From Nematostella vectensis (Eukaryota > Cnidaria > Anthozoa > Actiniaria > Edwardsiidae), in assembly GCF_932526225.1 (NCBI RefSeq), contig NC_064041.1, positions 8,058,313 through 8,122,312 of the forward strand: a stretch of DNA of 64,000 bases. Direction: 5' to 3'. The notes beneath the pieces were generated by a model. That model was given only the letters and a program-made list of their open reading frames with translations. It did no database searches and had not been told where the DNA came from. Position 1 is the stretch's first letter, and the number at the start of each line of letters is the position of its first letter. Shown one piece after another: positions 1-11,900 of the stretch. The position numbers were made by a program, and so were the translations under genes.

Positions 1-18
1 TAAGTATTTTCGTTTTAA

Positions 19-38
19 TGACGTCATTAATGACGTCA
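19..38. promoter_or_regulatory. Two CRE-like palindromes
   Basis: Two copies of the 8-bp palindrome TGACGTCA lie at 19-26 and 31-38. This is the canonical CREB/ATF site. No gene start is visible nearby in the window, so a regulatory role is only possible; they may simply belong to the repetitive element that follows. Confidence 0.3.
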
Positions 39-144
39 CACCTCACATGACTATTTATGCACCCCCCTTGACACCTATATGACATTCTCCAAGTGTGGTT
101 GTCCGACGATGTCCGACTCTCCTTAGTTAAATTTATGGTTATTA

Positions 145-328
145 CATTAAGCGTCGAGTGTTCTTACATTAAGCGTTAAATCTGTTATTACATTAAGCGT
201 TGAAAATTTGTTACATTAAGCGTTGATTTGTTGTTACATTAAGCGTTAGTGTTACATTAAGAGGTGCGATTTTTTTACATTACGCGTTAGTGTTACATTA
301 AGCGGCAGTTGTTACATTAAGCGGCGAT
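145..328 (+). repeat. Cluster of nine TTACATTAAGCG direct repeats
   Basis: The core TTACATTAAGCG, with one or two changes in some copies, occurs nine times in direct orientation at irregular spacing of about 17-27 bp. Irregularly spaced short direct repeats like this are typical of subterminal transposase-binding repeats or of a decayed satellite. No terminal inverted repeat could be identified within the window, so the parent element is unknown. Confidence 0.7.
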
Positions 329-1041
329 ACACACCCAACCAATTAATCAGTCGGTCGGTCAATCAGATAAACAAAGAAATAAACACGCATGAAAGCAACA
401 AGAACAAGAGCCCTGGCGCTTGATTTGATATCTGGGTGTGCACGTGTTGACACTGGACAGTGTTACGTGAGTTTTGACAAACTGCCAAGGACGACGTCTA
501 ATGTTGAAGAGTGAGAATTTTATTAACCTCATGTAAGTCTAACATTTATAGGCCAACATTCAAGTCAGAGGTTACCTTATTTAAATCTACACATGAAATA
601 TGACTTAGAAAAAGTATTATCGGAGGAAATCGGAAATTTCTTGTTCTGAATATATAGTAATTTACATCATACAAATATTTCTTCTGAAGCATCAACTTCA
701 GAATACCATTCCATTCTTTTGGTAACCAACTTTTTACAATAATTTTACAAAAAAACAACTGTAGACACCTATTCCAAATAAGGTTGCACTCTGAGAATTT
801 ATTTGTTATGAACAAATAAAATATTAACGTGGATAAAAAACTAATGGTTTGGAAAACTGTAGCATTCTTGTTCATGTGACTTTCAAAGAAATCAATCAAC
901 CATCTTTACATTTCCCATGAGCCACCGCAGGTTACAACATGTGGAACATTATGTGGACTCTCAATTGCAACCTTATTTGAAATACGTATATACACCTTTT
1001 TAAACTATGGTTGCACTCGAAGAATCCATGTAAAGCAACAC
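329..1041. other. Intergenic, no recognised gene
   Basis: AT-rich sequence downstream of the SLC25A19 stop codon. An open frame of about 117 codons on the minus strand (546-899) has no recognisable domain and no clear coding bias. I see nothing else here that can be supported. Confidence 0.5.
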
Positions 1042-1252
1042 GTAAAGCAAATAAGCGCAAATAAAAACTAATCCAGGCTTCAAGCTGTAGAATTCTTGCT
1101 CATGTTCTTGTGAACATTCGCGTGGATTTCAAATACTGTACCCATCGTAAAGCAAATAAGCGCAAATTAAAACTAATCCAGGCTTCAAGCTGTAGAATTC
1201 TTGCTCATGTTCTTGTGAACATTCGCATGGATTTCAAATACTGTACCAGGAT
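1042..1252. repeat. Tandem duplication of ~105 bp
   Basis: Two adjacent copies of a unit of about 105 bp, beginning GTAAAGCAAATAAGCGCAAA, at about 1042 and 1148. They differ at only a few positions. A more diverged relative of part of the unit lies near 860-890. It lies in the 3' flank of the SLC25A19 gene. Confidence 0.75.
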
Positions 1253-1602
1253 TAAGCCGTTTATACGTTACCCAGAACCACTGTGGGTTTCGATACATCG
1301 ATTTTCAAGTGCAACGTTATTTGAAATAGGTGTATGATCTGAAAACGAAGGGGTTTGGAACGCGTGACCCCCTATTTACAATTCACAAGGGTTGCACACC
1401 GCTTGGTAGTCAGCCACGCCAACGATTATCAGAACTACTGGCTGGAATTTGTTTACGTGCTGAACCTTTTGATTCTCATGGAGACTTTCCTATTGATGTT
1501 TTGTGCTTCCAAGCTGCTCGTAGGTTGTCACATCTGTAATAATTTCTTTTACGTGTTCCAAATCCCTTTGCTCCTCGTGGAGGCCAAGGGAGCCCACAAA
1601 GT

Positions 1603-1945
1603 CTAATGACCCGGATGTTTTGCGGCTGCTGGGGATACTGTTCTATCGCCTTTGTGGATCAGCTTGCGAAAGAGGTGTAAGCACTGTTCGTACGTACAGA
1701 ACATGATACCAACTGTCACAGCGGCCTAAAAAACAACACCCACAAAAACATCATTGTTTTGTTACTATCTTGTTTTTACTATCTTATCGTCGTTATTATT
1801 ATTTGTTTGTAGTGCGCCTTTTTTCATTTTGTTATATATGTAGAACTGTAAATTACTTTGTGGCAAAGCTAATATAATAAATAAATAAATAAATAAACAA
1901 ACAAACAAACAAACAAACAAACAAACAAACAAACAAACAAACAAA

Positions 1946-1984
<39 letters not shown>

Positions 1985-4900
1985 AATACAGTGTCTTGGG
2001 CCGCAGTTCTCAACAGCCCGTCATGAGAGGTCAACCGTGATATATTGAAATAATGTAGATGTTTCAACCGGAAAACATACGCAAACTTGGTGCGCAACAG
2101 ATGGCGTAGCCCCTTAAACAGTCCAATTCATACGCATTTTTTTAAATTTCCAGATCGAACAAATTTTCCTTACCCCAGAATAAGATTGGTTTAATGTCAT
2201 ACCCGGACGGTCATAGACGGTCCTTTTGAATTCTATTATTGTCATTCATGAGCTAATGGCTGAATTAAGCAGAAGGGAAAATACGAGCTCCAATGGTTGC
2301 GTAGAGTGATTGTTTAGTAAGGGAGTGTTCATTAAATACACCGAGGGGGGTGGAAAGGGGCTCTGAAAATTTTTAACCACCAAAAGGGGGGGCTCTGAAA
2401 AAAAAAAAAAGGTCCTCTAAGGGAAAAAGAAAGGAAATTTTCGGGTTCTATAAGGGGGGGGGGGGGGGGGCACCGGAAAAAAGTTTACAATGAAAAAATC
2501 CTCACTCACCCTCTCGGTGTAATTAATGAAGACTCCCTAAGAAAGCATGTGCCTTCAAAAATCTCTGGGCGGGGTTCACCACATGCATGTCAAGAACAAC
2601 TGATTCGTGGTTGGCAAGAAAAAGAGTAATTCACCATGTGCCATAGGAGTACTTGGAGCCAGCCCTTGCAAAGTCTTTCTGGCACCAAATAATTGTCAGA
2701 GACAAAAATGTTTCATTGTTGCCAAGGGCAATTGTAACGAGGAATTCACCAACCTTAAGAGTACTTGGAGCTAAGCTTTTAAAAAGCCCCTTAACACCTC
2801 GTGGTTGTAAAGGGTAACTGTTTCATTGTTGCCAAGGGCAACTGTAATATGGAATTCACCAACCTTAAGAGTACTTGGAGCCTTTAAAACGTCCCTTGAC
2901 ACCACATGGTTGTCAAGGGTAACTGTTTCATTGTTGCCAAGGGCAACTGTAATGAGGAATTCACCCACCTTAAGAGTACTTGGAGCTAAGCCTTTAAAAA
3001 GTCCCATGGCACCTTCCTCTTTGAGGATGGTTCGGAAGCAGTCCTTGACTCCATCATATTGCTGCACTCTACCAAAGCTCTGCCGGGCTTCCTCGAATCC
3101 CTGAACCTAAATCAAGCCAAAAAAATACTTGTAATGAGAAAATTATTCAAGAAGATAATTCTAGGAAGACCCAGGGGCTTCCTTCAGGCGAGGTGCTTAT
3201 TTAGGGGAGGTCACTATTAGTATTTTTTTCTAGGAAGACTCAGGGGCTTCCTTCAGGCGAGGTGCTTATTTAGGGGAGGCCACTATTAGTATTTTTTTCT
3301 AGGAAGACTCAGGGGCTTCCTTCAGGCGAGGTGCTTATTTAGGGGAGGCCACTATTAGTATTTTTTTCTAGGAAGACTCAGGGGCTTCCTTCAGGCGAGG
3401 TGCTTATTTAGGGGAGGCCACTATTAGTATTTTTTTCTAGGAAGACTCAGGGGCTTCCTTCAGGCGAGGTGCTTATTTAGGGGAGGCCACTATTAGTATT
3501 TTATTTTCAAGGTAAGGCACTAATTCGAGTGGGCACTTGATTTTGGTAGGCACCTTAAGCAATCTATGGTAATAGTAAGTAAGAAAGTAAGGGCCATGGG
3601 TTTCTTCGCCCAGTGGCCAGCGGAAATACCAGCTACTATTTTCTTGGTGAGTTGATTAATGTTTTATTTGAACTAATAACTTCCACCCCCTACTTATCAA
3701 TTTCCAGCGCCTACTCTGAAACTTAATGAAACCCCTGACCTGAATTCTCTTTTTGATGATGTCAAATGGAAGGATGACAGCTTTGCTGATCATTCCTGAT
3801 AATGCACCACAAGTGAGACTCTCTATGACATCGGCTGGCTTGTATGGGTTGTGCACCTTGTTATTAGAAAAATGAAAAATGCATAAGTAAGACAAGCTGT
3901 AGTGCATCCAGTCTTCCTCTACTTAACCATCACCATTAACATTGTATCACGATTATAAGTGTCGTTGTTGCATCATTTACTTTTGTCATATTCATTATCA
4001 AAATTATCAATATCAATCGTCTTCATTTTTATTACCACATCTTTACCATCATGTCTCTATTACCAACAACAAAATTACAAATCTACCATACTACCATACA
4101 CCATTTTTATCATTATATCCTAGTTATCACCATCATTAGCCATCATCTCCTCATTACCATCATAAGAACCAGTATTTCCCCTGCTAGTCCCCTTATCTAT
4201 CAGAACAACATCACTTCACCACAACCTTCAATATGCTTGAAAAGCATATTATAACTGACCTTTATGTCAAACACATGATCCCAAATAGTTTTAAGAAGAG
4301 AATATGAACCAAACTGCAGACCAGAATAAGGGAAGATCTGTAACAATGATGGAGTGAGGCCTGTAAAGAGATAATCAGCAAATTTATAGAAAAGGATGGA
4401 TTAAAAACTACTAAAAGATGGGAATATGAAATGCTGGTAGCATTCAAATTTCATGTAAAAGTCCTAAAAATGCATAAGATAGGTGTGCATGTATGTGTTG
4501 GAGAAAGGGGTTGCCTGAGTGGGGCGGGACAGCTGTCACTAAGTCCCGCCCTCTGCAGACACCATCCCATCCCTTCTTACCTTTGAAAAAAACGGTGGGC
4601 CCTTCTCCCTTATACATCACCCTGGCAGCTTGGAGAAGGCTATTGTAGATCTAAGGGGACAACAAGAATCCAAGGGCTCAGCTGTTTATAAAGAACTAAA
4701 TATAAAAAAAATGATATGTAATAATAATTTGATAATAATCTTAATCAAATGATAAGTAATCTTAATGTCTTGGGCGAAAGTTGTGCCTAAATCAACCTTA
4801 CATGTTCAGTAATAGTTCCTTGTACAAGATACATGGCTTGTCATAAAGTTGTTTGTATAGTACAAGTTATTTAAAGGTGCTTCCATTAACACATAGTACA

Positions 4901-7900
4901 GTATGGTCTTAACACCCCTTCCCAGGCCCGTACCAAGGATTTATCTTGGAAAGATGCGAAATCCGAAAAAGTGGACCCATTTTTTTCCAGGGGTGGGGAG
5001 TTTTCTGATAAAAAATCTAAAAACATGACCACTCCAAAAAGAACAAAAAGGAATTTTTATGCCATTGCAATACCTCCACCAGACTTTTATTCTCAAATTT
5101 GGCTACAAAAATGTTCGATTTCTGATATACCAGCGTGATCTAGTCCGCTTATGCTTTATAGTTTTGTCTACAAATAACTTGTCTATTGCAAACCAAAAGT
5201 GGACTTTCTGCTGTTGTAGGGGGGTGCGTACTCACCCCTTGCACCCCCCTGGGTACGGGCCCGCTCTCCCATCGTGTTTTGGTGGTAGCTGCCCCACCAC
5301 TACTGTTTTTAATAAGACCTATTACCTTGGGTTCCCCTTGGGCTACAAGCCTTGTGCGGATCACGTCCAAGGGCTGCGCCATCACTGCGGCGGCACAGCC
5401 AGAAAAAGCACCGCACATGAAATGAGTCGCTGTAAAAAAGGTTCCCAATATGAGATTGTGTCTTGCCCAACAAAACAGGACTGGTCCCACAAAATGTCTT
5501 AGCATCATGGTATAATGACACCATAAATTTATACCAGTTAAGTGCCCGTTAATTTATAGTATGCACTGTTCATCTCAGTCACAAGGGTTATCCTGACTTC
5601 AAAAGTTTTTCAATAAAGACGAAAATTTAGCAGAGATTAGTTTGTCAATTTGGGGTTTTTATTGATTTTTGTGACACTACCAGAGTATAGTGAAGCTGTG
5701 AAAAATATGCTGTGGGACTTTGTAGAAAACTTTATTTCTTCCCTAAAATCTGAAGTATACTTTCTTTCCTTATCATGTGATGATGATCAGAATTGAAAGC
5801 TTGCAAGCAGAACAAGCCACCTTTTTGTGTGGCTCTGCATGTATTGCAATACAAAAATATGACACATGCTGTTTTCTATATCAAGTAATGTAAGATGAGA
5901 TTTCAACCAAATAATATGTGCATGCTGTATATAAAGACTACACAAAAAGTATATTTCTTACCTGGTTTGTACTTTTTCTCCATGGTCCGTGGAGAGATAA
6001 AGTAAGCAGCTTTGGTGAAGGCCTCAAAGCAAGTAAACTGAAGGATAAATATTGGCAAAAAAACAAGTTGACATCGACTTTTAAAAATGTCTTATAGACG
6101 TCTATGCGAAATGCACAACTCCGGATCACGCGGGAGCTCAGTTCCACTTGTGCAATTTCTGGCTACCCTCGATAAACAAGGATAATTGTATTGTATTATA
6201 TTGTATACTGTATGTATCAATATTGAGAATGAATGCATCAATTCAGAAGTTTGAAAGGTCAATTTTTATTTTATCATATTTATTTTTTCATTTCATTCTT
6301 CAATTGAAAAACAAGCCACACACCCCTCCCTTCCTAGAACACTCCTAGAACACAAGTGACACACCCCCTCCCGCCTAGAACAAAAACCAAACTCTCATGA
6401 CCACCCTTAACACAAGCTAAACAATCCCTCCCCTCCTTAAACACTAGTCACTCCTTCCCTTTATAAAAACTACATGTCCCCTCCAAGAACACAAGCGACA
6501 CCCTCCCTTCCCTCCTGGAACACAAACAATGGCCTTTTCTCCTGAAACACTAGTCACCCCTCCCCTTTAAAACTAAAACCACCTCCTTTCCTCCAAGAAC
6601 ACAAACCACACCCCCTCCCCTCCAAGAACACAAACCATACCCCCTCCCCTAAAAGAACACAAACCACACCCCCTCCCCTCAAAGAACACAAACCACATGC
6701 CCTCCCCTCCAAGAACACAAACCACAACCCTCCCCTCAAAGAACACAAACCACACCCCTCCCCTCCCAGAATACAAACCACACCCCTCCCCTCACTAGAA
6801 AACAAACCACACCCCCTCCCCTCAAAGAACACAAACCACACACCCTCCCTTCTTAGAACACAAACCACACACCCTCCCCTCCCTAGAACACAAACCACAC
6901 TTGTATCAAGTAATGGTGGGTGAAGAGACATACATATGATACCATACCTGGAAATACCCATAGACAACAGATAATGCTTGGGCTGGTACATGTCCTTTCC
7001 TATGATAAAAAACAGTTATATGGAAGTTTATATCAAAGAACACTGTTATTCACACTAATATTGTTATATATTGTATTGTGCAAATCTTTTTGTAGATTCT
7101 TTTTTATCACAGTGTTAAATAATACTGACCATAGAGCCGCAAATCCTTCTTCTTCGAAAACAAGCTTGCCAGCCTGCCAGACCCCTGTGTATTTGCCTGT
7201 CGCTTGGAATTCCTGTAGAAAAATGTCACGAGGTACAAACTGTCTTATATATGTACTGTAGTTATTTTATATAAAGGGAAGTGCTATATGAACAAAAATG
7301 ATCATCAGTTCTTTCAAATAAAACTGCAAAGCTTAAAATTTTGTTTTTTTCAGGTGAAGATCTTGAAAACAGAAACTATAACTTAATTACTTTGCTACTT
7401 TTTGGGCACAGGCCACAGTAAGCCTAAGTATTGCTGTTTGCTACGTTGCAGATTCTAAGTTTGCACAATCACTTTAACTTGTGATCCATTAATAAGACAT
7501 TATTATTTTTCTATCTGGCATATATCAGGCAGCTGAGGCACGTTTTATCTACTTGTAATTATGTTTAAATTGATATTTAACATTTACAACAGGGGTGGTA
7601 AGGGGGGTCACTGAACGTTTCATGAGTTTCAAAAATTGGAAATCACGTTTCACAATAAACTGATAAACTGACGACAAGGATCCATCTTTACTTGGAAATC
7701 ACGATACATGATTTTTAAAGAGCAAAGATCACGATTCATGATTTTTAAAGGGCATAGATCACGATTCACGATTTTTAAAGAGCATAGTTAACGATTAACG
7801 CCGATCAAATTTCGCCATTCACGAATCACGGCGAAGGTAGCAATCACAGATCACGGTTTTCAATTTGTCAAATCTCTTTCTCGTGTAGAGATCAAATTAA

Positions 7901-8230
7901 CCCTGCTGTTTTTCATAGCAATAACTATCACAATCAACATTTCAAATGAACATTCTCACATCATATAATTACGTAATTTGTCTTTTTGTGAGATACCAAT
8001 AAGTAACCGTTCGTAGAGAGAAATTCAAAATCATAGACAGAGAAACTCACCTTCGTAGTAATCTGAAATGTCGGCTGAAATGTTGGCTCAACTTGTAGTT
8101 GAAACCTTATTTTAAGTACATCTAATGGCTGTGCTATCAATCGAGTAAATGCCCCTGCAACGGATCCGCAAATTCCACATTGTGCCGTGGTCAAACCTTT
8201 TTCTACCCGGTCGGGATTGAAACCAACCAT
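1603..8230 (-). CDS. SLC25A19: Mitochondrial thiamine pyrophosphate carrier, 10 exons
   Basis: Carrier of the inner mitochondrial membrane that imports thiamine pyrophosphate. Coding exons, 5' to 3' on the minus strand: 8230-8051, 7212-7130, 6999-6948, 6037-5962, 5429-5326, 4650-4581, 4360-4260, 3856-3740, 3106-2969, 1725-1603. All junctions are GT-AG and all phases agree, giving 347 residues (human protein 320). The three carrier repeats are visible through their signature motifs PLDVLK (residues 35-40), PLDVIR (150-155) and PFDIIK (252-257). Family-specific stretches include KIRFQLQ, QGEPK, a VFFKGLTP-type turn and LFKGLAP. The start MVGFNPDR matches the family amino terminus. The last exon (AAVTVGIMFCTYE) lies 1.2 kb downstream of exon 9, past several repeats. 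It is divergent from KIF14 with 681 bp between start codons. No clear polyadenylation signal was identified. Confidence 0.93.
1871..1984. repeat. AAAT/AAAC microsatellite
   Basis: Uninterrupted run of AAAT units, then AAAC units, then AAAT again, in the last intron of SLC25A19. The three-block arrangement suggests a point change that spread by slippage. Confidence 0.95.
2321..2537. mobile_element. Small inverted-repeat transposon (MITE), Harbinger/Tourist-like
   Basis: Terminal inverted repeats of about 30 bp start GGGAGTGTTCATTAAATACA at the left and match the reverse complement of the right end with few differences. They are flanked by a TAA duplication (2318-2320 and 2538-2540). The interior is low complexity, with an A run and an 18-bp G run. 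A 3-bp TWA target duplication is the hallmark of PIF/Harbinger elements. No coding capacity. In the last intron of SLC25A19. Confidence 0.75.
2640..3000. repeat. Tandem copies of the SLC25A19 exon 9 tail and splice donor
   Basis: A unit of 105-110 bp occurs about three times, with a fourth diverged copy near 2640. It holds the last ~20 bp of exon 9 (coding APSTLK on the minus strand), its GT donor and the following intron. The GAATTC-centred landmark recurs at 2957, 2852 and 2742. The exon-proximal copy is the real exon end; the others lie in the intron. Confidence 0.85.
3161..3505. repeat. Five tandem copies of a 69-bp unit
   Basis: Unit starts at 3161, 3230, 3299, 3368 and 3437, each beginning CTAGGAAGAC. 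Copies are almost identical, so expansion is recent. Located in intron 8 of SLC25A19. Confidence 0.95.
4924..5263. mobile_element. MITE with GGCCCGTACC ends
   Basis: Short terminal inverted repeat GGCCCGTACC at the left and its complement GGTACGGGCC at the right, about 340 bp apart. The interior is low complexity with a run GGGGGGTGCG near the right end. No clear target duplication. It ends about 60 bp before SLC25A19 exon 5, inside the intron. Confidence 0.55.
6310..6903. repeat. C-rich ~29-bp minisatellite
   Basis: About twenty imperfect copies of a unit built on AGAACACAAACCACACCCCC followed by TCCCCTCCA. It lies in the third intron of SLC25A19 and ends only about 45 bp from exon 3. The C/G strand asymmetry is strong. 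Long open frames across it on the minus strand are by-products of the repeat. Confidence 0.9.
7660..7860. repeat. Short diverged tandem repeats
   Basis: Three to four imperfect copies of a ~30-bp unit around CACGATTCATGATTTTTAAA, followed by related CACGAATCACGG words. A CAGGG at about 7592 and CCCTG near 7900 could be ends of a transposon, but no target duplication was found. Confidence 0.5.
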
Positions 8231-8911
8231 GCTCTTCTCGGGCCTCTATTTTTCAGACTTATTTCTGAAAAATATATTTCAAGACAAGAACATTAAATGA
8301 AATGATACGAAAGCACATCATTTGTGGATGATTTCCGAATATCTTAGATTTCGCAGAAGAGTTCAACTGACGAAAAAACTGGCAACGAGTTGTAAATAGT
8401 ACCACTTCACTAGAGCCATTTTCGCGGCCATTTTTTCGTTAGAGTAATGCTCTGGCCAAGCCGCCCACAGGGTACCCAACAAAGAAACTCATGCGAACAA
8501 AAGAGATCACAGCCGAATATTTTAATATTCTTAAAAGAATGATTATCCCTTTACGTTGAAATAAACACTTGAGAAATATATAATTTTATTTCGTGTAATG
8601 TGTTTCTTCTAAATTGGATAATTGCTCATCCAGCAAGGGGCTTCCTGTGTCTCCATTGCCCGAAGGAAGCTTGTAAACGGAAGTCAACAAAGCGGAAGAA
8701 GATTAATTCCCGCGAGAGCTTGAATTTCTCACGTGACCAATTTTGCAAGTTGTGATTGGTTGAGATGGCACATATTCACGGTTTCACATTTCGAATGCTG
8801 TTATTGGAATGTTTTGTGATTTTAGACAGTTGTGTTCGAGCAAACACCGTGATTTATTCTCTGAAATCCTCAAAAATATGAGCTGATTTCCCTGGTGGCC
8901 TTATTTATACA
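8231..8911. promoter_or_regulatory. Shared divergent promoter region of SLC25A19 and KIF14
   Basis: Only 681 bp separate the two start codons, which point away from each other. On the KIF14 side are three CCAAT boxes (8737-8741 direct; 8755-8759 and 8803-8807 inverted as ATTGG), a CACGTG-type E-box at 8730-8735, an E2F-like TTCCCGC near 8706 and TTCGAA at 8790-8795. TTCGAA resembles the CHR element of mitotic genes. CCAAT boxes with a CHR would fit cell-cycle control of a mitotic kinesin; function is inferred. Confidence 0.55.
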
Positions 8912-11900
8912 ATGTCCTCTAACAGGCCAAAACATAAGCGCGCTCTTCCAAACGTTCCTTTGGAGAGAACCACTAGTGTCGATCGAATACAAGTCAAGAA
9001 CAACGATCAACCAAAATTTACAACTTCAAAACTTGCAACCGTTGGAAATGGCTCATCATCTGTACCATCAACACCTGAAAAACAATTTCTAAGGAAGAAA
9101 AGTGCTCCTGAGGAAGTGTTGAGGCGGGATGTTTGGAAAAAATCATCGCCAATTGCAGCTCGAAGACGGCTTTTGGAGGAAAAGTTGAGTGACTCTAACT
9201 CGAGCACTGAGCAAAATTCCCCCCTTGGGTCTCCACGTTCCAGCCGTAAAGGATCTATTAAAGAAAATATCCCGGTATCAAAGCAAGTTACCGAAGTTAT
9301 AAAAAACTTTCAAGGTGAACAAAATGGTGTGATGGATCGTAAAATAGCACGAGTTCTACCCATGTCACCAGCATTGCTATCTGGCGAAAACACACAGTTT
9401 CAAAGCGATCCCAAACACGATACATTAGGAAAGAAGGATTGCACTTATTTGGTTGGAAATTCTTCTAAATCTGTGAATGCAGTCAGTAAAGCGCTTAATG
9501 GTGGCTCTATTGCACAAAATGTCGTTGCTACGACGCCATATACAGCTTTCCAGGACACGGAGGAGGAAGAAAGTTGTAGTATCGCAGTGGCTGTCCGAGT
9601 CAGACCGCTTCTCCAAAGGCATGTTTTGATTTTGTTGATAAAATCATCTTTAAGTAATTGCTTTATGTATACTCTATCTATTAGCTTTCTGAAAATAATA
9701 TATACCTTCCTTTTCCCTGGAATTCCGATGCACAAAAAAAATTACTACAAAACGAAACCCGATCTCTTGTGGTTTGTTGGTGTAGACAAATTATCTCGCG
9801 ATTATGTTACGCAGTGAGTATAAAACTCTATAACAAATTAACCAGCTCAGAAATTGAAATTAACGTATTTAAGATAACAATCCTTTGATCATTTTGATTT
9901 TTTTTATCATGGGTGTTCTATTCGTGATAGATTTCATCTTGTTGAAGGCGTAAAAGCAATTTGCGCGTGAGGCGACAAGAACAACAAGAAGCAATATCGA
10001 TTTCACTGACATCCTCTCCTCGATTATGTTTTACTATACATTATTTTGTGCCATTTTAGCATCTTTTATATTTTTTATGTGTATTATTTGATAGATATAT
10101 TTGACTGCATTTGTTTGCTATAATAACACAGGACGCTTTGCAAAGACATGTAGTAATTATAGTCAAAGTTTGACAAACACACTATAAAAACAAAGTGGTT
10201 TGCTTATCTACTCATATCATTTATAAACTAGGAAGTCACGAGAAATCAAACCATTTTTTTATGGTATGAAACTTAGTTTAAACGCTGAAACAAATACTTG
10301 ATCGTACAGTAATTTGTCAAAATACTCTAGTTTCATTTTCTGCACGGTTTTAATCATTTTATTGCTGACACCTACTTAATTGATTTTCAGTCAGTATATA
10401 ACTAAGTTTATGTTCAATCGTACTTTACTTTTGCCGAAGTCTTAGTCTTAAGTTTTGTCAACAGCTTGGGGCATTTAATTTTCGTGGCAAGTTTTAAGCA
10501 AGGACGCGTTGTCTATTGTTCAATGTATTGTTCTTTTGGTCACAAAGCTTCTCTTATGATTATAAGACCATTATTGTGATAGGGTTTGAGTTTTTTTCAT
10601 TTCCTCACGATTGCAAATCTAGAACTACAAAGAATACTGCTCTAGATGTTCTTTTTATATGCAATTGTAATTTGCTAATCTTCCCTGATGAATCTAGAAA
10701 TAGGTACTGACAATAATGCTAAGGTATTTGCTAGCTTTGTGTCAAGAACAGGCCCGTTTTACATAAAGCTCATGCGGGCTTTGTCGGTGTTGTTTAGATT
10801 TGTTTGCTTATGCTATATCCCCTGTGACCGGCCCAATTATGGGCTTAATTGCTCAAAGTTATTCAAACACCACTGCCTGCTTCAAGACACAAAATGAACA
10901 TCTGTTTGAAACATATATATATATATATATATATATCAGAATCTGCAAAGAATTAGGTCCAGGTTCTTTTGAAAGCAAACATTTCTAATCAAATTTCCAA
11001 TGATTCATCCTATGAATAAGTGATTAGCTGCACTTTTGTCAAGAAGTAAATATAAACGTTTCTGTCATCTTTTTTTAAACAAAAAAGTGTATGAATATAA
11101 AAAACTGATTATCCTTTTCATAAACACTACTGTAACTTAACAAATTCTATTTAAACAGCTATTTTTTTATTGTAATCACTATAACATTCGGTTCTGATTG
11201 GTTAAAAGCACCCACTTGTTTTGAGAATCACACAATCTGATAGTCTTCAAGAATCAGCTTGCTGGGGGACGTTGGGGTTTGTAGTATTGGCCTTTTTGTA
11301 TGGTATTGCAGTAAAAGTGTAAAAAAACTTGTGGTGATGCCGTATTTCAAAACATGGCAAGATTTTCATTTAAAATGGCGGTATTGTGGTAAAAAATTTT
11401 TGTGGTGTTGCGGTGCTTATGGGCCATTCCTGCTATAAGTATAAAAACTCAACATGGAAACCTACCTCAACTACCTCCATGCGTGCTTCGTTTGGTGCAA
11501 GCTTAAAAATGCGCGCGCTGCATGGTAGTTGAGGTAGGTTTCTATGGTAATGCGCACGCAAACTTATAGCTGAATGGCCTATTATTCCTGTGATGCACCG
11601 GATTTGATCTAGCGGGAAACATGGGAAATGTTGGGGTATCGCGCATGCTCTTCAAAACCTCGCCCTTTTGTACAGTATGCAATATTTCCCTGGCTGATAG
11701 CTCCAGATTCTATTTGAGCAATGCATCTAGGGCCTAGTGTGCAAAGACGGCATACTTCAATGCCATACTAAAAAAAAAAAAAATATGTGAAATTGTATTT
11801 AACTAATTCATTAATTTATTTTTTGTGATATCCAGAATAAATATTGACTTGCAAAGTGCAAACAGCCTACATTCCAGAAATTGGTCATTATTATACATTT

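Noticed and set aside
2961-2969. Reading SLC25A19 exon 9 through its donor as the protein end
   Set aside because: The conserved last helix (AAVTVGIMFCTYE) is found intact at 1725-1603 with a good acceptor, so the gene does not end in the repeat.
6554-6991. Minus-strand frames rich in VCVLGRGG/WFVFLEGR
   Set aside because: By-product of the ~29-bp C-rich minisatellite in an SLC25A19 intron.
9619-9817. Open frame continuing past KIF14 exon 1 to a stop at 9817
   Set aside because: The extension loses motor homology at the GC donor; it is retained intron sequence.
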